A DNA stretch of 64,000 nucleotides from Pseudomonas sp. LP_7_YM (GTDB taxonomy: Bacteria > Pseudomonadota > Gammaproteobacteria > Pseudomonadales > Pseudomonadaceae). The position numbers were made by a program, and so were the translations under genes. Below the pieces are notes generated by a model that made no database searches, was not told the DNA's origin, and was given only the letters and a program-made list of their open reading frames with translations. The stretch is taken from positions 62,001 to 126,000 of the forward strand of contig NZ_SOCT01000005.1 in NCBI RefSeq assembly GCF_004364435.1. The letters run 5' to 3'. Below, one piece after another: positions 57,166-64,000 of this stretch. Positions within the stretch are counted from its first letter, which is position 1. The number at the start of each line of letters is the position of its first letter.

Positions 57166-58374
57166 TTAAACCTGGTTCAAACGATCAGCGATAAAAGTCA
57201 CCAGCTGGCGGGATATCTTGGCCTTGCTGGTCTGGGCGAAGAGCGTTGTCTGCAACGCTCGGTCGATCACACTGCACGCATTCTCTTCGCTGTTGAAGCC
57301 AATGCCTGGATTGGCCACGTCATTGGCGATGATCAGATCGAGGTTCTTGTCCTTGAGCTTGCGTGCGGCGTAGTCGAGCAGGTGTTCGGTCTCGGCAGCG
57401 AAACCGACACTGAACGGACGATCCTGACGTCGGGCGATGGTGGCGAGAATGTCCGGGTTGCGGACCATCTGCAGCAAAAGGCCGTCGCCGGTCGTTGGAT
57501 CTTTCTTGAGTTTTTGCGGGGCAACCACCTCCGGGCGGTAATCGGCTACTGCAGCGGAAGCGATGAAGAGGTCGCAGGGCATCGCGGCTTCGCAGGCGGC
57601 CAGCATGTCGCGGGCACTGACCACATCAATGCGCGATACACGGTCCGGCGTCTGCAGGTTGACCGGGCCGGTAATCAGCGTAACGCGAGCACCTGCTTCG
57701 GCAGCGGCCTGGGCCAGGGCAAAGCCCATTTTTCCGGAGCTGTGATTGGTGATGTAACGCACCGGATCGATGTTTTCCTGCGTCGGTCCGGCGGTGATCA
57801 GCACGTGTTTGCCGGTCAGGCTCAGGCGCTGGAAGCAATCGGCAGCCGACTGCGCCAGATCGCCAGGTTCGAGCATGCGGCCATAACCCACGTCGCCGCA
57901 GGCCTGGCTTCCGCTCGCCGGGCCGAACATGCGCAAGTCACGCGTTTCGAGGGTTCGCAGATTGGCCTGCACCGAGGGGTCGCGCCACATGGCCTGATTC
58001 ATCGCCGGCGCGACCGCGACGATTGCGTCGGTGGCCAGCACCACGGTCGTCAACAGGTCATTGGCGATGCCTTGGGCCAGACGTGCGATCAGGTCGGCGG
58101 TCGCCGGTGCGATCAACACCATGTCTGCCCACTTGGCCAGTTCGATGTGTCCCATGGCCGCTTCGGCTGCGGGGTCAAGCAGGTCCAGGTGCACAGGGTG
58201 CCCGGACAGTGCCTGCATGGTCAGTGGCGTGATGAATTCAGCCCCGCCCTTGGTCATGACAACACGTACGTCGGCCCCGTGATCGCGCAGCCTGCGAACC
58301 AGTTCGGCGCTTTTATAGGCCGCGATGCCGCCGCCTACGCCGAGAACGATGCGTTTCCGATACAGCCGCTGCAT
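57166..58374 (-). CDS. coaBC: Phosphopantothenoylcysteine decarboxylase/synthetase
   Basis: Bifunctional enzyme of coenzyme A synthesis. The 402-residue protein (ATG 58374) has the N-terminal CoaC flavoprotein domain with the active-site His76, PAMNQAMW (123-130) and the Cys159 of SGSQACGD. The C-terminal CoaB domain has [25 protein letters not shown]. The longer frame to 58407 is not needed. It is divergent from radC. Confidence 0.95.
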   Translation of the reverse strand: MQRLYRKRIVLGVGGGIAAYKSAELVRRLRDHGADVRVVMTKGGAEFITPLTMQALSGHPVHLDLLDPAAEAAMGHIELAKWADMVLIAPATADLIARLAQGIANDLLTTVVLATDAIVAVAPAMNQAMWRDPSVQANLRTLETRDLRMFGPASGSQACGDVGYGRMLEPGDLAQSAADCFQRLSLTGKHVLITAGPTQENIDPVRYITNHSSGKMGFALAQAAAEAGARVTLITGPVNLQTPDRVSRIDVVSARDMLAACEAAMPCDLFIASAAVADYRPEVVAPQKLKKDPTTGDGLLLQMVRNPDILATIARRQDRPFSVGFAAETEHLLDYAARKLKDKNLDLIIANDVANPGIGFNSEENACSVIDRALQTTLFAQTSKAKISRQLVTFIADRLNQV

Positions 58375-58506
58375 AGACCTGCCTATTGGTCGAGTTACAC
58401 GCGGCAATCAAGTGGCCTCCCTGGGCCTGATCAACGCGTAAAAAAGATCGCTAAGATAGCACAGCGACCGCACCGCAACAGCGGCGTCCACAGACAGGGA
58501 GGTGCT

Positions 58507-59181
58507 ATGAGTATTCGCGATTGGCCCGTAGCGGAAAGGCCCCGGGAGAAGCTGCTGGAGCGAGGTGCGGCGAGTCTTTCCGATGCCGAGTTGCTGGCCA
58601 TTTTTCTACGTATCGGTGTGCCGGGTAAGAGCGCTGTGGACCTTGCACGCCATTTGTTGATGCGGTTTGGCAGCTTGCGCGCACTGCTCGAAGCCAATCT
58701 CTCCACATTCAGCAGTGAGTTGGGGCTGGGGCCTGCCAAGTTTGCGCAATTGCAGGCGGTCATGGAGATGGCCCGGCGGCACATGGATGAGGGTCTTAAA
58801 CGAGGCTCGGTGCTGAAAAGCCCGACCCAGGTACGCAGCTACCTCAAGGCGCTGCTGCGCCATGAGCCCCATGAAGTATTCGGTTGCCTGTTTCTGGACA
58901 GCAAGAACCGGGTGCAAGCGTTCGAAGCGCTGTTTCAGGGTTCGATCAATGTGGCGCATGTCCACGCCAGGCAGGTGGTCAAGCGGGCGCTGGCGCATAA
59001 CGCTGCGGGCGTCATCCTTTGTCACAACCATCCTTCCGGCGTGTGCGATGCCAGCCAGGCCGATATCGACCTGACCCAGCATCTCAAGACCGCCCTGGCA
59101 ATGGTCGACGTGGTGGTGCTTGATCACATCATCGTTGGCGATGGCGATCCGTTGTCGATGGTGGAGCATGGGTTGATGTAA
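58507..59181 (+). CDS. radC: RadC-family JAB-domain protein
   Basis: A 224-residue protein of the RadC family, of unsettled function in DNA repair or natural transformation. The N-terminal helix-hairpin-helix-like region is followed by a JAB/MPN domain with the metal motif His173-x-His175 and Asp186 in [18 protein letters not shown] 58507 has GGGAGG upstream. The in-frame open stretch back to 57382 runs antisense through coaBC and is ignored. Confidence 0.93.
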   Translation: MSIRDWPVAERPREKLLERGAASLSDAELLAIFLRIGVPGKSAVDLARHLLMRFGSLRALLEANLSTFSSELGLGPAKFAQLQAVMEMARRHMDEGLKRGSVLKSPTQVRSYLKALLRHEPHEVFGCLFLDSKNRVQAFEALFQGSINVAHVHARQVVKRALAHNAAGVILCHNHPSGVCDASQADIDLTQHLKTALAMVDVVVLDHIIVGDGDPLSMVEHGLM

Positions 59182-59245
59182 AAGGTGTTGCGCCCAGCAA
59201 TTTCAAATTTTTTACGTTACCCAGTGGGCGCAAGTTCAGTGGTGA

Positions 59246-59293
59246 GGTGCGGTATTTCGGGCAATGCATCTTGATTGCCTGAAATACCGCACC
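59246..59293. repeat. Long near-perfect hairpin after radC
   Basis: Two 20-nt arms, GGTGCGGTATTTCGGGCAAT (59246-59265) and ATTGCCTGAAATACCGCACC (59274-59293), pair with one mismatch (a G-U pair in RNA) around an 8-nt loop. No T-run follows, so it is not a typical terminator. A REP copy begins at its 3' end. Confidence 0.85.
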
Positions 59294-59315
59294 GCGAATG
59301 AATTCGCGCCACAGG
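59291..59315 (-). repeat. Single REP copy
   Basis: ACCGCGAATGAATTCGCGCC followed by ACAGG, overlapping the end of the 48-nt hairpin. It lies between the convergent radC and peptide-binding protein genes. Confidence 0.7.
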
Positions 59316-59344
59316 TCATTGGTGTTTCGCGCAGCTTTTGGACG

Positions 59345-60937
59345 TTATTCCTTAACTGTCACTTTGGAAAAATCCTGTCGCCCGAACGGACTGACTTCGT
59401 AGCCTTGCACGTTCTTGCGTGTGAGCGCGAAGGCGGTCGGGTGTGCCAGCGGCAGCCACAGGGCCTGTTTCTGAATCTGCTCCTGGGCCTGATGGTAGAG
59501 CTTGCTGCGTTGGCCCTGGTCGGTTACGGCCTTACCCTGACTGATGAGCTTGTCCAGGCCCTCATCGCAATAACGTGCGAAGTTGGTACCGGATTTGACC
59601 GCTGCGCAGGAAAACTGCGGCGTCAGGAAGTTATCCGGATCGCCATTATCGCCGGACCAGCCCATGAACAGCAGATCATGCTCGCCGGCCTTGGCGCGAC
59701 GAATAAGCTCGCCCCATTCGATTACCTTGATCTCTGCCTTGATGCCGACTGCGGCCAGGTCGTTCTGCAGCAACTGCGCGCCCGCGCTCGGGTTCGGGTT
59801 GAGCAGGCTGCCGGACGGACGGGTCCAGAGGGTGGTCTTGAAACCGTCCTTCAGGCCGGCATTGGCCAGCAGCGCCTTGGCTTTTGCAACGTCATGCTTG
59901 TAGCCCGGCAGATCGCTGGCATACCCCCAGGTGTTGGGCGGATACGGGCCATTCGCTGCGCGGGCCGAGCCTTCGAACACGGCCTTGAGGTAGGTGTCCT
60001 TGTCAAATGCCAGGTTGATTGCCTGGCGTACTTCCGGTTTATCCAGAGGAGGGTGCTGGCTGTTGATCGCCAGAAATGCGGTCATGAATGCGTCAGTTTT
60101 TTCGACTTTCAGGTCCGGATCTTTGCCTGCTTCAGTGACATCCAGCGGCTTGGGCGACAGGGCGACCTGACACTCGCCTGCGCGAATCTTTTGCAGGCGA
60201 ATATTGGCATCTGGGGTAATCGCGTACACCAGCAGGTCAATGGCTGGTTTGCCCTTGAAGTAATCCGCGTTCGCCTCATAACGCACCATCGCGTCCTTCT
60301 GAAAACGCTTGAACACAAATGGCCCGGTGCCAATGGGCTGGCTGTTGAGCTTCTCCGGTGTGCCGGCTTTGAGCAACTGCGCGGTGTACTCCGCAGAATA
60401 AATAGAAGCGAAGCCCATGCTGAGTGTGGCAAGGAAGGTGGCGTCCGGGTGATCCAGGGTGATACGAACGGTGTTGGCGTCAGGCGCCTCGACCTTCTTG
60501 ATCAGCGACGGCCACTGCATCGACTGGGCATGCGGGAAACCCTGCGCGGCGACTTTGTTCCACGGATCGGCCGGGTCAAGCATGCGCTGGAAACTGAACA
60601 CCACATCATCAGCGTTGAAGTCGCGGGTAGGGGTAAAGTAGTCGGTGTGATGGAATTTCACCCCCGAGCGCAATTTGAAGTCATAGGTCAGGCCGTCGGG
60701 CTTGACGGTCCAGCTTTCTGCCAGGCTGGGGACCAGCTTGCCGGTGTGGGCGTCATAATCGACCAGCCGGTTCATCAGCACGTCGGCCGAAGCGTTGGTG
60801 GTGGTGAGCGAGTTGTACTGCACTACGTCGAACCCTTCAGGGCTCGCTTCGGTGCAGACCTTTAGACTGGTGGTGGCGTGAGCCACGACTGGCACGGCCA
60901 GGGACGCGAGCAAAAAGGGTAAAACAGCTAGGCGCAT
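59345..60937 (-). CDS. Peptide/nickel-type ABC transporter substrate-binding protein (DppA-like)
   Basis: An exported solute-binding protein of 530 residues (SBP_bac_5 family), for dipeptides or related compounds. The signal peptide is MRLAVLPFLLASLAVPVVA. The mature part begins TSLKVCTEASPEGFDV and contains LRSGVKFHHTDYFTPTRDFNADDVVFSFQRMLDP, a DppA feature. ATG 60937 follows AAGGAAAA. The longer frame to 61264 lacks conserved residues. No permease or ATPase gene is adjacent, so its transporter must be encoded elsewhere. Confidence 0.9.
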   Translation of the reverse strand: MRLAVLPFLLASLAVPVVAHATTSLKVCTEASPEGFDVVQYNSLTTTNASADVLMNRLVDYDAHTGKLVPSLAESWTVKPDGLTYDFKLRSGVKFHHTDYFTPTRDFNADDVVFSFQRMLDPADPWNKVAAQGFPHAQSMQWPSLIKKVEAPDANTVRITLDHPDATFLATLSMGFASIYSAEYTAQLLKAGTPEKLNSQPIGTGPFVFKRFQKDAMVRYEANADYFKGKPAIDLLVYAITPDANIRLQKIRAGECQVALSPKPLDVTEAGKDPDLKVEKTDAFMTAFLAINSQHPPLDKPEVRQAINLAFDKDTYLKAVFEGSARAANGPYPPNTWGYASDLPGYKHDVAKAKALLANAGLKDGFKTTLWTRPSGSLLNPNPSAGAQLLQNDLAAVGIKAEIKVIEWGELIRRAKAGEHDLLFMGWSGDNGDPDNFLTPQFSCAAVKSGTNFARYCDEGLDKLISQGKAVTDQGQRSKLYHQAQEQIQKQALWLPLAHPTAFALTRKNVQGYEVSPFGRQDFSKVTVKE

Positions 60938-61122
60938 GGCGATTTTCCTTTCAGAGATAGCCCATCTGCCGGCGCAGTCTGGAGAGGGACTCACCCTAGA
61001 CCATGGATAAGCACAGGACAATCGCTGTGTCGCGACGAGCGGTATATTTCCCTTTCCGCCCGCTGTCGCTGGCCGTGTCAGCCGCAGGCCCAGAGTTTCA
61101 TGTAGCTGATTCGTGGTTCCTG

Positions 61123-61151
61123 TTGTTGCGCGGCGGCCTTTCTGGTATAAA
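61123..61151 (+). promoter_or_regulatory. sigma70-type promoter of rpmB-rpmG
   Basis: TTGTTG (61123-61128) and TATAAA (61146-61151) are 17 bp apart, with TGG before the -10. This predicts a leader of about 140 nt before rpmB that includes a CCAACCC / GGGTTGG hairpin. The whole 60938-61299 gap shows no coding gene. Confidence 0.7.
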
Positions 61152-61299
61152 GCAGCGCTCTTTTCTAGGGGCCCGCTTCCTTCTTCGTAGGTGTGGCCGG
61201 TAAGACCCCTGAAGAAACGCGGCGCCTGGCGCCAAATGACTGAGAGATTAAGCGGCCAACCCATGCCGGGTTGGGCATGTGGTTTTAGAGGGCTGAGGC

Positions 61300-61536
61300 A
61301 TGTCGAGAGTATGTCAAGTTACCGGTAAGGGTCCGGTGACTGGGAATAACATTTCCCACGCAAACAACAAAACCCGTCGTCGTTTCCTGCCAAACCTGCA
61401 GCATCACCGCTTCTGGGTTGAAGAAGAGAAACGCTTCGTACGTCTGCGCGTATCTGCCAAAGGCATGCGTATAATCGACAAGCGTGGCATCACGGTCGTT
61501 CTGGCCGAAATCCGTCGCGCTGGCGCTAAGGTTTAA
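61300..61536 (+). CDS. rpmB: 50S ribosomal protein L28
   Basis: A 78-residue ribosomal protein. [21 protein letters not shown] followed by [12 protein letters not shown] is the standard L28 start, and [17 protein letters not shown] its C-terminal half. The CxxC zinc pair of some L28 is absent; only one early Cys is seen. rpmG follows after 11 bp. Confidence 0.97.
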   Translation: MSRVCQVTGKGPVTGNNISHANNKTRRRFLPNLQHHRFWVEEEKRFVRLRVSAKGMRIIDKRGITVVLAEIRRAGAKV

Positions 61537-61547
61537 GGGAGAGAATC

Positions 61548-61703
61548 ATGCGTGAATTGATCCGTTTGGTGTCGACCGCTAACACCGGCCACTTCTACAC
61601 CACCGACAAGAACAAGCGCACCACTCCGGACAAAATCGAAATTAAAAAATTCGATCCGGTTGTTCGCAAGCACGTGATCTACAAAGAAGCCAAAATCAAG
61701 TAA
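61548..61703 (+). CDS. rpmG: 50S ribosomal protein L33
   Basis: A 51-residue ribosomal protein starting [19 protein letters not shown] and ending IYKEAKIK. It contains no cysteine at all, so it is the zinc-independent (C-) form. GGGAGA precedes the ATG. A strong terminator follows, closing the rpmB-rpmG operon. Confidence 0.97.
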   Translation: MRELIRLVSTANTGHFYTTDKNKRTTPDKIEIKKFDPVVRKHVIYKEAKIK

Positions 61704-61722
61704 TTGATTTTTTGCCTCTACG

Positions 61723-61752
61723 AAAAAGCCCGCAGCGATGCGGGCTTTTTTG
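61723..61752 (+). terminator. Intrinsic terminator after rpmG
   Basis: AAAAAGCCCGCA (61723-61734) and TGCGGGCTTTTT (61739-61750) form a 12-bp stem with a GCGA tetraloop and a T run. It may also serve the convergent cupin gene. Confidence 0.92.
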
Positions 61753-61792
61753 TGGGCGCGATTTGCAGCGCGGTTGATCCTGCAGAGTTGGC

Positions 61793-62155
61793 TCAGGCCT
61801 TCTGCTCAAACACCACATAAATTTTGCGGCACGCTTCCAGCACTTCCCACGTTCCTTTGAATCCCGCCGGGATCACGAATCTATCCCCCGCGCGCAGGGT
61901 TTTTGCATTGCCTTCCTCATCGCGCAGCACCGAAACGCCCTGCACGATTTCGCAGTATTCATGCTCGGTGTAACTGACTGTCCATTGCCCGACTTCGCCT
62001 TCCCATACGCCCGCGTTCATCTGATCGCAAGGGCTGTTGTAATGGTTGTAGAGGGTTTGTGCGGGGTCACCCTTCAGAATCTTTTCCGCCGCTGGCGTAT
62101 AGCGTTCTGCTGGCGTAGTGGCTTCGCCAAAGTCGACGACGCTTTGGATACTCAT
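61793..62155 (-). CDS. Cupin-domain protein (DUF861/EutQ-like)
   Basis: A 120-residue single-domain cupin. From ATG 62155 it reads MSIQSVVDFGE and has a cupin core with GVWEGEVGQWTVSYTEHEYCEIVQG and LRAGDRFVIPAGFKGTWEV. Metal-ligand His/Glu are mostly retained (EHEYCE). The function is unknown. It is divergent from the aldehyde dehydrogenase with a 263-bp spacer, and a shared regulator is possible. Confidence 0.82.
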   Translation of the reverse strand: MSIQSVVDFGEATTPAERYTPAAEKILKGDPAQTLYNHYNSPCDQMNAGVWEGEVGQWTVSYTEHEYCEIVQGVSVLRDEEGNAKTLRAGDRFVIPAGFKGTWEVLEACRKIYVVFEQKA

Positions 62156-62418
62156 GTGCCTGGCTCCTGAATGGTAGTGAAGGATCTGTATTGGATGAGG
62201 TATGTGGATGATAGTGCCGGAGCCTACAAGGGAAAGTGATGGCCCCTGTTGAATAAAATGCACGATAACCCAGTGTTCCGGCGATTTTTGTCCAATATAT
62301 TGGAAATTGCCATGGCCCTGGTTTAGGGTGGCGGATGCCTTTTACCGATACGGCCTGCATCAAAGGCTCGTATCCGTGAGCGCGACACCGCGCCCAATTC
62401 TCAACAGGAGGATGTTCC

Positions 62419-63912
62419 ATGACCACCCTGACTCATGCTGACTGGGAACAACGCGCCCAGGCGTTGAAGATCGAAGGCCGTGCCTTCATCAATGGCGAAT
62501 ACACCGATGCCGCATCCGGTGCCACCTTCGATTGCATCAGTCCGGTCGATGGTCGATTCCTGGCAAAGGTTGCCAGTTCTGACGTCGTCGACGCCCAGCG
62601 CGCTGTAGAAAGCGCTCGCGCTGCTTTCGACTCTGGCGTCTGGTCGCGTCTGGCACCGGTCAAGCGCAAGGCTGCAATGATCCGCTTCGCGGCCCTGCTC
62701 AGAGAAAACGTCGAGGAGCTGGCGCTGCTCGAAACCCTCGATATGGGCAAACCGATCAGCGACTCCTACGGCATCGACATTCCAGGCGCCGCGCAGGCGT
62801 TAAGCTGGAGCGGCGAGGCCATCGACAAGCTGTATGACGAAGTCGCAGCCACCCCGCACGATCAACTGGGCCTGGTCACTCGCGAGCCGATTGGCGTGGT
62901 CGCGGCCATCGTGCCGTGGAACTTCCCGCTGCTGATGGCGAGTTGGAAGCTCGGCCCGGCGCTGTCCAGCGGTAATTCCGTGATTCTCAAACCGTCGGAA
63001 AAGTCGCCGCTGACCGCCATTCGTGTCGCTCAACTCGCTATCGAGGCGGGCATCCCGGCCGGTGTGCTCAATGTCCTGCCCGGTCACGGCCACACGGTCG
63101 GCAAGGCACTGGCGCTGCACATGGACGTCGATACCGTGGTGTTCACAGGCTCGACCAGGATCGCCAAGCAGTTGCTGATTTATGCTGGCGAATCGAACAT
63201 GAAGCGTGTCTGGCTGGAAGCCGGTGGCAAGAGCCCGAACATTGTCTTTGCTGACGCCCCGGACCTGCAGGCTGCCGCGGACTCCGCTGCCAGTGCGATT
63301 GCCTTCAACCAGGGCGAAGTCTGTACCGCAGGCTCGCGTCTGCTGGTGGAGCGTTCGATCAAGGACACATTCCTGCCCATGGTGATCGAGGCGCTCAAAA
63401 CCTGGAAACCGGGCAACCCGCTGGACCCTGCCACCAACGTCGGCGCTCTGGTGGACACACAGCAGATGAACACCGTGCTGTCCTACATTGAGTCCGGTCA
63501 CACTGACGGCGCCAAGCTGGTCGCCGGGGGCAAGCGGATTTTGCAGGAGACGGGCGGCACCTATGTCGAACCGACGATTTTCGACGGTGTGACCAACGCG
63601 ATGAAAATCGCTCAGGAAGAAATCTTTGGTCCGGTGCTGTCGGTGCTCACCTTCGACACTGCCCAAGAAGCGGTGCAGATCGCCAATGACACGCCATACG
63701 GTTTGGCAGCGGCGGTGTGGACAGCTGACCTGTCCAAGGCCCATCTGACCGCCCGTGCGCTGCGTGCAGGCAGCGTGTGGGTTAACCAGTACGACGGCGG
63801 CGACATGACTGCGCCATTTGGCGGTTTCAAGCAGTCCGGTAACGGTCGCGATAAATCGCTTCACGCCTTCGACAAGTACACCGAACTGAAAGCGACCTGG
63901 ATCAAGTTGTAA
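62419..63912 (+). CDS. puuC: Aldehyde dehydrogenase (PuuC-type)
   Basis: NAD(P)-dependent aldehyde dehydrogenase of 497 residues, closest by eye to gamma-glutamyl-gamma-aminobutyraldehyde dehydrogenases of polyamine catabolism. It has the PWNFPLLM cofactor segment, catalytic Glu in LEAGGKSP, and nucleophile Cys in NQGEVCTAGSR. It ends FGGFKQSGNGRDKSLHAFDKYTELKATW, the PuuC/KauB-like C-terminus. AGGAGG precedes ATG 62419. Other puu genes are not in the window, so substrate is inferred. Confidence 0.87.
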   Translation: MTTLTHADWEQRAQALKIEGRAFINGEYTDAASGATFDCISPVDGRFLAKVASSDVVDAQRAVESARAAFDSGVWSRLAPVKRKAAMIRFAALLRENVEELALLETLDMGKPISDSYGIDIPGAAQALSWSGEAIDKLYDEVAATPHDQLGLVTREPIGVVAAIVPWNFPLLMASWKLGPALSSGNSVILKPSEKSPLTAIRVAQLAIEAGIPAGVLNVLPGHGHTVGKALALHMDVDTVVFTGSTRIAKQLLIYAGESNMKRVWLEAGGKSPNIVFADAPDLQAAADSAASAIAFNQGEVCTAGSRLLVERSIKDTFLPMVIEALKTWKPGNPLDPATNVGALVDTQQMNTVLSYIESGHTDGAKLVAGGKRILQETGGTYVEPTIFDGVTNAMKIAQEEIFGPVLSVLTFDTAQEAVQIANDTPYGLAAAVWTADLSKAHLTARALRAGSVWVNQYDGGDMTAPFGGFKQSGNGRDKSLHAFDKYTELKATWIKL

Positions 63913-63968
63913 GTCGGTGCTCGGACGCACTTAGCGCTGAACTGGTTCCAGAGCCGGGTGCAGGACAC

Positions 63969-63996
63969 GCTGTTGGAGCGAATTCATTCGCGAAAA
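63969..63996 (+). repeat. REP copy at window end
   Basis: CTGTTGGAGCGAATTCATTC with CGCGAAAA following, 57 bp past the aldehyde dehydrogenase stop. The mate, if any, lies beyond the window. Confidence 0.7.
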
Positions 63997-64000
63997 ATGG

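Noticed and set aside
57382..58506. Long open frame antisense to coaBC joined in frame to radC (total 599 codons)
   Set aside because: The upstream half is a GC-codon shadow of coaBC without recognisable domains, and radC has a good ribosome site at 58507 and the standard N-terminus there.
59264..60865. Open frame of 533 codons antisense to the peptide-binding protein
   Set aside because: No signal or domain, and it is fully covered by a convincing gene on the other strand. It begins inside the 48-nt hairpin.

Overview
The window is about 64 kb of a gammaproteobacterial chromosome, almost certainly a Pseudomonas and most probably of the P. syringae/fluorescens lineage. Support comes from the crc/pyrE divergent pair, the algC-argB pair, oxyR-recG, ubiC-ubiA, phoB-phoR next to the pst operon, a lysine/proline/alanine-tailed HU protein, and many copies of a REP element resembling GTGGGAGCGAATTCATTCGCG. 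The species assignment is inference. Coding density is high and most genes are housekeeping, so this reads as conserved core chromosome with one small accessory-looking patch.

Layout: (1) 1-4.4 kb: end of a YeeE/YedE sulfur transporter, transketolase (-), and a divergent bestrophin-like channel. (2) 4.6-10.0 kb: an aspartate/asparagine catabolic cluster on the minus strand (aspA, AGCS symporter, type I asparaginase) with a divergent LysR regulator. (3) 10.1-11.6 kb: an AT-richer patch with two divergent, paralogous small metzincin-type zinc proteases, one with a signal peptide and one without; this is the most unusual part of the window. (4) 11.8-17.7 kb: purE-purK behind a leader with a strong terminator hairpin, then small membrane and periplasmic proteins, a hexose-6-phosphate mutarotase, an acyl-CoA thioesterase and an MFS symporter. 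(5) 17.8-30.9 kb: the phosphate regulon, with pstS and pstC each behind their own Pho box, pstA, pstB, phoU, a PilZ-type response regulator, an M23 peptidase, a CorC-like transporter, phoR and phoB. (6) 31-43.7 kb: a secreted repeat protein, ubiC-ubiA, rubredoxin with its reductase, tailed HU, an HDOD protein, recG, oxyR, exbB-exbD-tonB and an epimerase. (7) 43.9-52.4 kb: a lipoprotein, ridA, spoT, rpoZ, gmk, yicC, rph, a DUF4870 protein, crc and pyrE. (8) 52.4-64 kb: a DUF4124 coiled-coil protein, argB, a two-part membrane AlgC, dut, coaBC, radC, an orphan peptide-binding protein, rpmB-rpmG, a cupin and a PuuC-type aldehyde dehydrogenase.

Functional threads: phosphate sensing and uptake are complete (PstSCAB, PhoU, PhoR, PhoB). 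Carbon and nitrogen control is represented by Crc, SpoT and RpoZ. Iron uptake energy is supplied by TonB/ExbB/ExbD. No rRNA, tRNA, CRISPR array, prophage or complete insertion sequence was seen. Non-coding structure of note includes REP/REPIN elements, a heptamer tandem repeat between spoT and ridA, and a 48-nt near-perfect hairpin after radC.
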